Shown piece by piece: positions 10,729 to 17,634 of a stretch of 64,000 nucleotides of DNA (position 1 is its first letter; each line of letters starts with the position of its first letter). This DNA comes from Ruminococcus flavefaciens (GTDB lineage Bacteria > Bacillota > Clostridia > Oscillospirales > Ruminococcaceae). The notes beneath the pieces were generated by a model. It ran no database searches, was not told where the DNA came from, and saw nothing but the letters and a program-made list of their open reading frames with translations. The translations under genes were made by a program, and so were the position numbers. The stretch spans positions 62,001 through 126,000 of the forward strand of contig NZ_FRCT01000005.1 in NCBI RefSeq assembly GCF_900143025.1, read 5' to 3'.

Positions 10729-11060
10729 TATTTCAAAAGTGTAAAAACGTGGAGTATATTATTTCCAGATGTTAACATATAATATATTTTGTTTACAAAT
10801 TATTCATTCAATTGTGAAATTATTATGGTATAATATCACATATAAAGAATTTGATCATATTCATATTATATAAATTCTTTATAAAAATTAGGGGTGAAGG
10901 ACTGACGGTTATGCATGGATGTATTACAATGCGACAGCTTAGTACAGGCTATAACTGCGCCCTTTCAAAATTAAACATGGTAATACAAGCGTATCACATG
11001 AGATAGGTTCTTTTGTGGTGCGCTTTTTGTGTTATCTAAAAATAAGGAGGTATGTATTTT
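10729..11060 (+). other. Long gene-free leader of the large secreted protein
   Basis: About 330 bp without a gene. A TATAAT box lies at about 10829-10834, so the transcript would have a leader near 220 nt. The stretch 10890-11040 is richer in GC than its surroundings and has short complementary blocks (for example AGCTTAGTACAGGCT near 10938), but no riboswitch class could be assigned. Confidence 0.35.
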
Positions 11061-13925
11061 ATGAGAAACACATGGAAAAAGACAGCGGCATTCCTGCTGG
11101 CGTTCACACTGGCGGCAGTACCGCTTTCGCAGACAGGAGTCAAGGGCGGACTGTTCGGCAAGGTTGGAATAGTTGCTCATGCAGAAGATGTAATATGGAG
11201 CAACGGCACAATAATCAATACCGACACGGTGATTAACGGAAATGTAAGTGTCTCCAGTGGTGCTGAGGTTGTAATCGCTGGCAATGCTGTTGTTATAATC
11301 AACGGTGATTTAACGTTACAACCTGGTTTTTGGGAACAGGATGATTTTGATGGTGATTGGGTTTCTACAGATATTGATGTTTTTACTGGCAACTCCCCAC
11401 TGCTGATTATCAACGGAAATCTTAATCTTGGAAGTCATTCATGTTTAAACGGTTGCAGGAAGCCGCATTTTTTTGTGACGGGAAGCATTTCGGGTAACGG
11501 CACTTGTTACAATAATGAGACGTTCACGACATCTTTACAAAATATCAGTTTTACAAGAGTGACAGACGGCACTTCGTACTTTACTGACGGTAACGGAAAA
11601 AAATATGTGCTTAATGGCTCATCATTTGTGCCTATGGTTGAAACGGTTGACATCTCCACCGCAACCGTAAATCTTGGGGCTGACAACAGCGTTGCATCTA
11701 TCACTGTCGGCGATGATACCATAACCGACCTGTCGGGCTTCGATATCACATACGGCGTATCGGATACAGACCATACCGCAACATCTGTTCCTTCCGCGGC
11801 AGGCACATACTATGCATATGTTACCGCAAAGGACACAAACACATCTTACACAGGCACGGCTAAGAGCGATTCATTTGAAATCGTCTCACTCACAGGTTCA
11901 GGCACACAAGAGGACCCTTATCTTATAAACAGCTTAGTTGAGCTTGCTACATATGCAAATGTCGACGAATATGCAGCAGGATCGTATATCCAGCTTACAG
12001 CTGATCTTGTGTGTGACGGTGATTTTTTGGTAACAAAGTCCTCTCATATCATGCTTAACGGTCATACCTTTACTTCAGGTTCATTCACTGTTAATAACGA
12101 TGTTGAAGTAGCTGTCTACGATGGTATCATCAACGCTCCGATAACGAACAACGGCTTGGCTGTTGTTTTAGGCGGCACAGTTAATGGCGCTATAACAAAC
12201 AATAATGTTTTTTTGATTGATAATGCTACTATTTCAGATGCAATAACGAATAACGGCAACATTAACATGTTCGGCGGTACTGTTTCGGGCAATATAACAT
12301 GTTCGGATCAGATTCATGTTTTTGGCGGTACTATTTCGGGTGATATAGATATAAGTGGAACTGGTATACTTAGAGCAGTAAAAAATGCGGACGTCAATAA
12401 CGGGGCACCCACATTTAACGGCGTAATAAGAAGCAACATTGGTTCAACTGTTATAATTAGCTATGGTACGTTTGCAAACGATCCGTCAACTATCAACAAT
12501 GTTGAAATACCTGAGGGCTACTACGTTAAGACTGTGACAGAGAACGATACTACTGTTTATCAGGTACTGCAAAAGTTGCCAAAAATCTCAAGCGCAAGCG
12601 TTACTCTCGGTGACGATCTCGCCCTGAATTTCTACGTTGATGGTATCGCAGATGATACGGCTGCGGCTGAATACACAGTGAACTTCACAGGTGCTTGCGT
12701 AGATGAATCCTCGGCACTTGCGTACAACGCAACTGAGGGCAAATACTATGCGACAACGCACGTTTACGCAAAGGACATCGACAAGGATATTACTGCGACA
12801 CTTTGCAAGGGCAGCGATACAGTCGATACCATTGAGGATTATTCTATTACACAGTATCTGTCGTCACCTGCATTCAGCGGAGCAGATGAAAAAACAACTG
12901 CCCTTATCACTGCGACACAGAATTTCGGATATGCGTCCGCTGAGTATTTCTACGACGATAATTACGGCGTGACAGCGACATTTGAGGACTATAATCCCGA
13001 TGTTTCCGCTTATGCACCGACCTTTGGCAGCGATGCTGCTAAGCTCTCCCTTGTGCTTGATTCAAAGACGGCGGCTCGTCTGTATGTCAAGGGTGATGAT
13101 ACAGGAACAGAAAGCACGATAAACGCTACAAAGGCGGATTATCCGTCCTATCATGAGGTTGCAGGACTGCTCCCCCAGAACCTTGCTGACGAGCAGACTA
13201 TCAATGTCGGCGGTACGGATTACAAGTTCTCCGCACTCTCATGGTGCAACCGTGTACTGACGAACGGCAGTGCAAGCCAGAAGAATGTCAACATGGCGAA
13301 GGCTATCATGGCTTATTACACAGCAGCAAAGAATTATTCATCCGTTGATGTTTCAAGCGTTACTATCAAAAATGCTCCGACAGAAGCATTGTTCGTCAAC
13401 AGCACAGGAACTCTCACAGCAACTGTTTCGCCTGATAACGCAACAGACAAGACCGTCGTATGGTCAAGCAGTGATCCGGACTATGTATCTATCAATGCTG
13501 AAACAGGAGAATACACGATCATGGGTACAAAGGGCTATGGCTCTGCCACGATCACTGCAACAGCTACCAATGGTACAGAAGATACATCTGATGATGTTTC
13601 AGCTACTTGCACCATAACAGGAAAGGTTCACCATACATCATTGCAAGTTGGAGACGTAATTCGTGTAGGAGAAACAATTTATACTGGCGATAAATGGCAA
13701 GTTAATATTTCACCTAATACGAGTTTTATAACTGCTCATGGAGTAATAACTTTGGTTGAAGACAAAACAGGTAGCACTACATACTATAAAATGAAGCGTG
13801 GTAGTAATGGCGCTATACCAAACTGGACAAGTTTTAAGGTAACAGATGCTACCGACGGACTTTATATAGTAAGTGGAACAGGTACAAATTCAGATAAGTT
13901 TGTATTTGCAGTTCATACGAAATAG
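11061..13925 (+). CDS. Large secreted repeat protein with Big_2-like Ig domain
   Basis: A 954-residue exported protein of unknown function. The signal peptide (MRNTWKKTAAFLLAFTLA, ending near AHA at residue 43) is clear. Residues 50-160 and about 330-480 are Asn/Gly/Thr/Ile-rich with short repeats (NGAITNN, GGTVSGNIT, GGTISGDI) that look like beta-solenoid coils. The middle has an extended beta-rich part, and near the C-terminus there is a bacterial Ig-like Big_2 domain (VTIKNAPTEALFVNSTG, then VVWSSSDP and GSATITATA). There is no LPXTG, dockerin or SLH module, so how it is held on the cell is unclear. ATG 11061 is preferred over ATG 11052 because AAGGAGG is too close to the latter. It is followed by the first micro-peptide gene. 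Confidence 0.75.
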   Translation: MRNTWKKTAAFLLAFTLAAVPLSQTGVKGGLFGKVGIVAHAEDVIWSNGTIINTDTVINGNVSVSSGAEVVIAGNAVVIINGDLTLQPGFWEQDDFDGDWVSTDIDVFTGNSPLLIINGNLNLGSHSCLNGCRKPHFFVTGSISGNGTCYNNETFTTSLQNISFTRVTDGTSYFTDGNGKKYVLNGSSFVPMVETVDISTATVNLGADNSVASITVGDDTITDLSGFDITYGVSDTDHTATSVPSAAGTYYAYVTAKDTNTSYTGTAKSDSFEIVSLTGSGTQEDPYLINSLVELATYANVDEYAAGSYIQLTADLVCDGDFLVTKSSHIMLNGHTFTSGSFTVNNDVEVAVYDGIINAPITNNGLAVVLGGTVNGAITNNNVFLIDNATISDAITNNGNINMFGGTVSGNITCSDQIHVFGGTISGDIDISGTGILRAVKNADVNNGAPTFNGVIRSNIGSTVIISYGTFANDPSTINNVEIPEGYYVKTVTENDTTVYQVLQKLPKISSASVTLGDDLALNFYVDGIADDTAAAEYTVNFTGACVDESSALAYNATEGKYYATTHVYAKDIDKDITATLCKGSDTVDTIEDYSITQYLSSPAFSGADEKTTALITATQNFGYASAEYFYDDNYGVTATFEDYNPDVSAYAPTFGSDAAKLSLVLDSKTAARLYVKGDDTGTESTINATKADYPSYHEVAGLLPQNLADEQTINVGGTDYKFSALSWCNRVLTNGSASQKNVNMAKAIMAYYTAAKNYSSVDVSSVTIKNAPTEALFVNSTGTLTATVSPDNATDKTVVWSSSDPDYVSINAETGEYTIMGTKGYGSATITATATNGTEDTSDDVSATCTITGKVHHTSLQVGDVIRVGETIYTGDKWQVNISPNTSFITAHGVITLVEDKTGSTTYYKMKRGSNGAIPNWTSFKVTDATDGLYIVSGTGTNSDKFVFAVHTK

Positions 13926-14002
13926 TCTATATATGTATTGTTCCTACCGAGCTGCGGTGTGCGGCTCGGTGGGGGGTGTAACCTAAAACGGAGGTGTTAA
14001 AA

Positions 14003-14098
14003 ATGGAAAAGGAAAAGTACATCGCTCCCGAAATGGAGATCGTGGAGTTCGATAACGAGGACGTAATTACCACAAGCAATGAGCTTGAACAGCAGTAA
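14003..14098 (+). CDS. 31-residue micro-peptide, EIVEFDxEDVITTS family, copy 1
   Basis: A short ORF with a good ribosome site (GGAGGTG, six bases before ATG 14003). Product: MEKEKYIAPEMEIVEF, then DNEDVITTSNELEQQ. It is strongly acidic and has no signal peptide or Cys. The core P-x-x-E-I-V-E-F-D-x-E-D-V-I-T-T-S is repeated in the ORF at 14644, which argues strongly that both are real genes. A conserved N-terminal core followed by a variable tail resembles a leader peptide, but no modifying enzyme lies beside it. Function unknown; I recall similar short ORFs in gut Firmicutes but cannot check this here. Confidence 0.75.
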   Translation: MEKEKYIAPEMEIVEFDNEDVITTSNELEQQ

Positions 14099-14106
14099 TT
14101 GGAACA

Positions 14107-14135
14107 CAACAGGCAGTCCATGCGACTGCCTGTTG
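14107..14135 (+). promoter_or_regulatory. 12-bp perfect hairpin between peptide gene 1 and lipoprotein gene
   Basis: CAACAGGCAGTC / GACTGCCTGTTG with loop CATGC, starting nine bases after the peptide stop and ending 17 bases before the lipoprotein ATG. There is no T-run, so a transcript-stabilising or processing structure is more likely than a terminator. Confidence 0.6.
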
Positions 14136-14152
14136 CTATACAAGGAGCATTT

Positions 14153-14623
14153 ATGAAAAGATTATTACCCATTCTTCTTTTGTCGGCGCTCCTGCTGACA
14201 GGCTGCCACAATGGAGACAGTTCATCAGCGGAAGATACTTCCATAGAGAGTACAACAACTACTGCGGCGGTAAGTGATTTCTCCTCAGAGCAGACTGAAA
14301 AGAATACAGAAAATAACGAATCCCCTACGGCACAGACTACTACAACTGCGAAAACCACCGAAACAACGGCGGATTTATCTGCCAAAGCAGAAAAAGCCAC
14401 CACAAAATCTGTGAACAAGCAAGGCAATGATACCGTCACAACCAAAGCAAGCAGCTCTGCCGAGCCTGCAACAACTACAAAGGCACAGCAGGACGGCTCT
14501 GAGTCCGCGGCAGCCACATCAAAGCCTATTCAGCAGACAACCACACAGGCGGTGCAGGATACGCCGTCCGATACAACCGACAGCGATAAACCAATAGAGC
14601 TGCCGTTAGTACCCCTGAGATAG
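14153..14623 (+). CDS. Thr/Ser-rich lipoprotein between two micro-peptide genes
   Basis: A 156-residue lipoprotein with signal MKRLLPILLLSALLLTGC (lipobox LLTG-C18). The rest is low-complexity Thr, Ser, Ala, Glu and Lys with no folded domain visible. It ends in DKPIELPLVPLR, which resembles the end of micro-peptide 2 (GSIDLPIINMN): both have a polar run, then an acidic residue followed by L-P and aliphatic residues. CAAGGAG precedes ATG 14153 at good spacing. The order peptide 1, lipoprotein, peptide 2, each with its own ribosome site and short gaps, looks like one transcript. Function unknown. Confidence 0.7.
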   Translation: MKRLLPILLLSALLLTGCHNGDSSSAEDTSIESTTTTAAVSDFSSEQTEKNTENNESPTAQTTTTAKTTETTADLSAKAEKATTKSVNKQGNDTVTTKASSSAEPATTTKAQQDGSESAAATSKPIQQTTTQAVQDTPSDTTDSDKPIELPLVPLR

Positions 14624-14643
14624 TGACATAAGGAGAATCCCGA

Positions 14644-14778
14644 ATGAAAGAAGAATATACTACGCCAAGAATAGAAATCGTGGAGTTTGATACCGAGGAC
14701 GTTATCACCACAAGCAGTAAAAGCGCAAAGGTAAACGATGATGGCTCCATAGATCTGCCCATAATCAACATGAATTAG
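14644..14778 (+). CDS. 44-residue micro-peptide, EIVEFDxEDVITTS family, copy 2
   Basis: A short ORF behind AAGGAG, 20 bases after the lipoprotein stop. It shares P-R-I-E-I-V-E-F-D-T-E-D-V-I-T-T-S with copy 1 (14003), including identical residues E-I-V-E-F-D and E-D-V-I-T-T-S. The C-terminal tail SKSAKVNDDG then SIDLPIINMN is longer than in copy 1. There is no signal peptide, Cys or membrane segment. Two terminator-like hairpins follow. Keeping the core while changing the tail suggests selection on the core; function is not known. Confidence 0.75.
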   Translation: MKEEYTTPRIEIVEFDTEDVITTSSKSAKVNDDGSIDLPIINMN

Positions 14779-14792
14779 TACATGAAAATTAT

Positions 14793-14823
14793 AGGCGGCT
14801 TTATGCCGCCTGTTTCTGTCTTC
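14793..14823 (+). terminator. Terminator after micro-peptide 2
   Basis: AGGCGGC / GCCGCCT with loop TTTAT, then TGTTTCTGTCTTCT. Same stem as the terminator of the SRAP gene. Confidence 0.75.
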
Positions 14824-14891
14824 TCAGTTAGTAGATTAGGTTTGTGATCTCGAAGACCACGGAGCATTCAAAATCATTGTTATAGCTATGC

Positions 14892-14921
14892 GAACCGCAC
14901 TTCGAGGCGGTTCTGTTTTAT
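14892..14921 (+). terminator. Second hairpin with T-run
   Basis: GAACCGC / GCGGTTC with an eight-base loop, followed by TGTTTTA. Possibly left from a lost gene, since another terminator lies only 70 bp upstream. Confidence 0.6.
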
Positions 14922-14985
14922 GTATTTACATTATATTGGTATTATGCTATAATAGGTGATAAGAGAAATGATAAAGGAGCTACAT

Positions 14986-15215
14986 ATGGGACAGAAAGAG
15001 ATCATCGATAGAGATACCTACAAAAAAATCAAGAAAATGAACCGAGAGGAGCTGACAAAGTCATTCTCCAGTATGGTGATGAGCTCCTTGGTGAACAAGG
15101 CAAAACCATTGATCTTCCGGCTCTTGAAGCAGAGCTGAGCAAGATCAAGGGTATCGGTGGTAAGCGCCTTGAAGAGATAATGGTCGTTATAGAGAAATTC
15201 TTGGATGTAGAATAG
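14986..15215 (+). pseudogene. Small helix-hairpin-helix protein gene, interrupted by a frameshift
   Basis: ATG 14986 (AAAGGAG five bases upstream) opens a frame reading MGQKEIIDRDTYKKIKKMN, then REELTK. From about 15060 the sensible reading moves to another frame: ILQYGDELLGEQGKTIDLP, then ALEAELSKIKGIGGKRLEEI and VVIEKFLDVE, ending at TAG 15213. I-K-G-I-G-G-K-R-L-E-E-I is a helix-hairpin-helix motif, a DNA-binding element. One inserted base, or a -1 slip at ACAAAG, would join the parts into about 76 residues. Either the gene is broken or the shift is programmed; no strong slippery heptamer is seen, so a broken gene is the safer reading. Confidence 0.6.
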
Positions 15216-15225
15216 GGGGTATATT

Positions 15226-16440
15226 ATGAATTCTAAAAGAATAGTAGTAGCGTTGATGTGTGCTGTAATACCGTTGGGAATAGCCATTAGTCCGGTTGGT
15301 ACATCTACTGTCTTATCAGCAGAGGCAGCATCAGAAGTTAACAGCGGAACTTGCGGAAAGAATTTAACATGGAAGCTTGACAGCAGCGGTACTCTGACCG
15401 TAAGCGGTACAGGAGATATGAATGAAGATTTAGATTCAAATCCGTGTCCATGGAAGGAATACAGTGACGAGATAAAGAATGTTATTATCGGTACTGGAGT
15501 TACAAGTATAGGTATGGGTATGTTTGATAACTGCAATAACCTTACCTCATTATCGCTTTCGGATACGCTGAAGACTATTAGCGCATATTCGTTTTCGAGC
15601 TGCAAATCTCTTGAATCAGTAGTCATTCCGAACGGAGTAACCAATATTGGTACGAGTGCTTTTTCGAGCTGTAAAAAGCTTAGCAATGTTACTATACCCG
15701 CATCCGTGACGAATATAAGTGCACTAGCGTTTTCTGGGACGCCATGGTTTGAAGCTCAGAGAAGCATTGATACTCCGTTCGTAATAATAAACGGTTTGCT
15801 CATTAATGTGTTCTATAAGCTTTCGGGAGACGTTGTTATCCCATCGACCGTGAATAAAATATGCGATCAGGCAGCATGGGGCTGTTCAGAGATAACCTCG
15901 CTGACCATTCCCGAAACCGTGACCGAGATAGGTCATAATGCATTCAATGGGTGTGAGCAATTGAAATCTGTAACTATACCAAGCTCCGTGGAGAGTATCG
16001 GTATGCAGGCTTTTATCAAGTGTACTGCTCTTTCTGAGGTGTTTATCCTGAATCCTGACGCAAAAATATATGACAGAGCCAATACCTTTACCAATGAAAA
16101 CGATAAGTTCAGTGGAGTAATTAAGGGATATAAAGGTTCTACGGCTGAGAAATATGCTCAGAAGTATAACTATACATTCAAAACATTAGCTCAGCTTGGA
16201 GACGTTAACTCTGATGAGTATATTAATGCTGTTGACGCTTCATCAGTTCTTGCATATTATGCTATGATCTCAACAAACCAGGATGGCGGATATGATGAGG
16301 AGCAGAAACTTGCAGCAGATGTAAATCATGACGGAATGATTAATGCCGTTGATGCATCAAATATTCTTGCGTACTATGCGTATATATCTACTACAAAAGA
16401 AGATATCCTGTCAATGGTAGAATATATGAAAAAGAATTAA
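15226..16440 (+). CDS. Secreted BspA-type leucine-rich repeat protein with C-terminal dockerin
   Basis: A 404-residue exported protein. Signal peptide residues 1-35. Residues 85-275 hold BspA-like (LRR_5) repeats of about 23 residues, for example LTSLSLSDTLKTISAYSF, LESVVIPNGVTNIGTSAF and LKSVTIPSSVESIGMQAF. Residues 325-392 form a type I-like dockerin with two Ca-binding loops, GDVNSDEYINAVDAS and ADVNHDGMINAVDAS, each followed by a helix (VLAYYAMIS, ILAYYAYIS). The dockerin would bind a cohesin on a scaffoldin or on the cell surface; the LRR part probably binds a protein or glycan. It differs from the other two dockerins in the window, which contain SLANPNKY. It is the last gene of the tRNA island. 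Confidence 0.9.
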   Translation: MNSKRIVVALMCAVIPLGIAISPVGTSTVLSAEAASEVNSGTCGKNLTWKLDSSGTLTVSGTGDMNEDLDSNPCPWKEYSDEIKNVIIGTGVTSIGMGMFDNCNNLTSLSLSDTLKTISAYSFSSCKSLESVVIPNGVTNIGTSAFSSCKKLSNVTIPASVTNISALAFSGTPWFEAQRSIDTPFVIINGLLINVFYKLSGDVVIPSTVNKICDQAAWGCSEITSLTIPETVTEIGHNAFNGCEQLKSVTIPSSVESIGMQAFIKCTALSEVFILNPDAKIYDRANTFTNENDKFSGVIKGYKGSTAEKYAQKYNYTFKTLAQLGDVNSDEYINAVDASSVLAYYAMISTNQDGGYDEEQKLAADVNHDGMINAVDASNILAYYAYISTTKEDILSMVEYMKKN

Positions 16441-16462
16441 GAAAATGCCCTAATATGATGAT

Positions 16463-16481
16463 CGCCCTTCACGGGCGGTTA
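16463..16481 (+). terminator. Hairpin after the LRR-dockerin gene
   Basis: CGCCC TTCAC GGGCG, 22 bases after the stop. The stem and loop match the terminator at 9896, but the T-run is weak here. Confidence 0.55.
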
Positions 16482-16563
16482 AGATTAATGTCTTGAAATA
16501 GTTTTTGATATGTGCTATAGTATTGAAAGAATATGTGAATTTAGGTGTTTTGTTTGAGTAAAA

Positions 16564-16586
16564 CGTTTCCGTTATTTTTCCGTTAT
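16564..16586 (+). repeat. TTTCCGTTA pair inside attR
   Basis: Two TTTCCGTTA copies 11 bp apart, the counterpart of the pair at 9314-9337. Confidence 0.45.
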
Positions 16587-16702
16587 TGCATTAAAATTTG
16601 ATATGTATTTGAAACAAATCATGGAATGACTACTATTTGAAAATGGCTAAATATCGGGACTTGTGAACTGTGAGCAACATAATGAAATTAAATCATTCTA
16701 TT

Positions 16703-16745
16703 CTGGCAGTGTGGGGGTCAGGGGTTCGAATCCCCTATGCTCCAC
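16703..16745 (+). repeat. Right attachment repeat (attR), partial tRNA-Ala copy
   Basis: Perfect 43-bp copy of the tRNA-Ala 3' half without any 5' half, so it is not a working tRNA. It marks the right boundary of the island. Confidence 0.9.
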
Positions 16746-16761
16746 TTGGATAAAAAGAAAA

Positions 16762-16799
16762 CAGGCGTTTCTTCAGTACGAGGAAACGCCTGCTTTCTT
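16762..16799 (+). terminator. Probable original tRNA-Ala terminator, displaced by the insertion
   Basis: CAGGCGTTTC / GAAACGCCTG followed by CTTTCTT, 17 bases beyond attR. This is the position expected for the terminator of the uninterrupted tRNA gene. Confidence 0.7.
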
Positions 16800-17036
16800 A
16801 TATGAACACACATATATAAAGAGAAAAATGAAAAAAGCATCGAAATTTAATTGTATACGGCTTGGGGAGTTATCCTGCTCTGATAACGAGTGTAGGTAAC
16901 TCACAACAGCTTTCATATATATAAATCGTTTCAACTCGCAGAAGTTGACAGTTTTGAGAGAAAATCGTGAAATACAACAATATTGCGTATGGTTTTATGT
17001 GAGTTTTAAATATATCAGTAGATTAAAGGAAGATAA
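16800..17036. other. Gene-free stretch beyond the island
   Basis: About 240 bp, AT-rich, with no convincing ORF, RNA or repeat. Confidence 0.5.
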
Positions 17037-17039
17037 AAA

Positions 17040-17066
17040 AAGCTCCTCCGAGATCTCGGAGGAGCT
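17040..17066 (-). terminator. Terminator of the flavodoxin gene
   Basis: A 26-bp perfect palindrome (AGCTCCTCCGAGA and its complement) five bases beyond the minus-strand gene, with A-runs on the plus strand at both sides, giving T-runs on the minus strand. Confidence 0.8.
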
Positions 17067-17070
17067 GGAT

Positions 17071-17601
17071 TTATTTTTTCATATAAGCAACAATAGGTTC
17101 AATGTATCTTGGATTTGAAAAATCGTGGGACTCTGAGATAGCTTCTATCATAGCTTTTTCATCTTCATCTTTTGTTTTCTTGCTTTTCAGCATAGCCGAA
17201 AAGGTTTTCATAAGCATTTTTGAACCAAGTGACATCTTTTCATAGTCCAGACCGCCCTGACAGTAAAAAGCCTTAGCGTATTTTTTCTGTTCGTCGGTAA
17301 GTGATCTGTCCAGGAGCTTATCAACACCCGAATAGCTTGCGGGACTTGCTCCTACGGCAAATATAGCCAGCTTTTTTTCCTTCCAGCCTTCTATCCTGCT
17401 TGTGAACCATTCGGCGCGGTTTATCTTTTCGACAGATACCCAGCCGCCGTATATGATAGCATCATAGTCGTTGAAATAAGAGTCTTCTTTTTTTATTGCT
17501 TTTTTTATGGACATTACCTCTGCCCTCAGTTCGTCAGCTATCCATTCTGCATATCTTTGTGTAAATCCTGTCTGTGATGAATAAATAATCAGTGTTTTCA
17601 T
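17071..17601 (-). CDS. Flavodoxin-domain protein (HemG / flavodoxin_5 type)
   Basis: A 176-residue protein with an FMN-binding flavodoxin fold. The N-terminal phosphate-binding loop is YSSQTGFTQRYAEWI. The second FMN-contact loop is around YDAIIYGGWVSVEKI, and AIFAVGASPASY matches the third. The pattern fits the flavodoxin_5 group that includes menaquinone-dependent protoporphyrinogen oxidases, but haem synthesis genes are not nearby, so an electron-transfer role is a broader and safer call. AAAAGGAG precedes the ATG. It lies 33 bp downstream of metY on the same strand and is probably co-transcribed. Confidence 0.8.
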   Translation of the reverse strand: MKTLIIYSSQTGFTQRYAEWIADELRAEVMSIKKAIKKEDSYFNDYDAIIYGGWVSVEKINRAEWFTSRIEGWKEKKLAIFAVGASPASYSGVDKLLDRSLTDEQKKYAKAFYCQGGLDYEKMSLGSKMLMKTFSAMLKSKKTKDEDEKAMIEAISESHDFSNPRYIEPIVAYMKK

Positions 17602-17634
17602 ATAGACTCCTTTTAAGAAAACTCAGAAAGAGTT

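Larger units (their letters stand above)
9192..16745. mobile_element. Genomic island inserted in tRNA-Ala, integrase not found
   Basis: The 43 bp from the anticodon loop to the first C of CCA (9192-9234) recur perfectly at 16703-16745, where no upstream half of a tRNA exists. This is the classic product of site-specific integration into a tRNA gene by a tyrosine recombinase. The 7.5 kb between carries a type III restriction remnant, an SRAP gene, secreted proteins, micro-peptide genes and an LRR-dockerin gene. No integrase, relaxase or replication gene is visible, so the element is probably decayed or depends on an enzyme supplied elsewhere. Pairs of TTTCCGTTA lie just inside both ends. Confidence 0.85.

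Noticed and set aside
10890-11040. c-di-GMP or other known riboswitch before the large secreted protein
   Set aside because: I could not match conserved core sequences of either c-di-GMP class or another class; left as an unassigned leader.
16703-16745. Second tRNA-Ala gene
   Set aside because: Only the 3' half is present; no acceptor 5' strand or D-arm lies upstream.
16663-16899. 78-residue ORF across the right end of the island
   Set aside because: It runs through the partial tRNA copy and a terminator hairpin, has no ribosome site and no protein-like composition.
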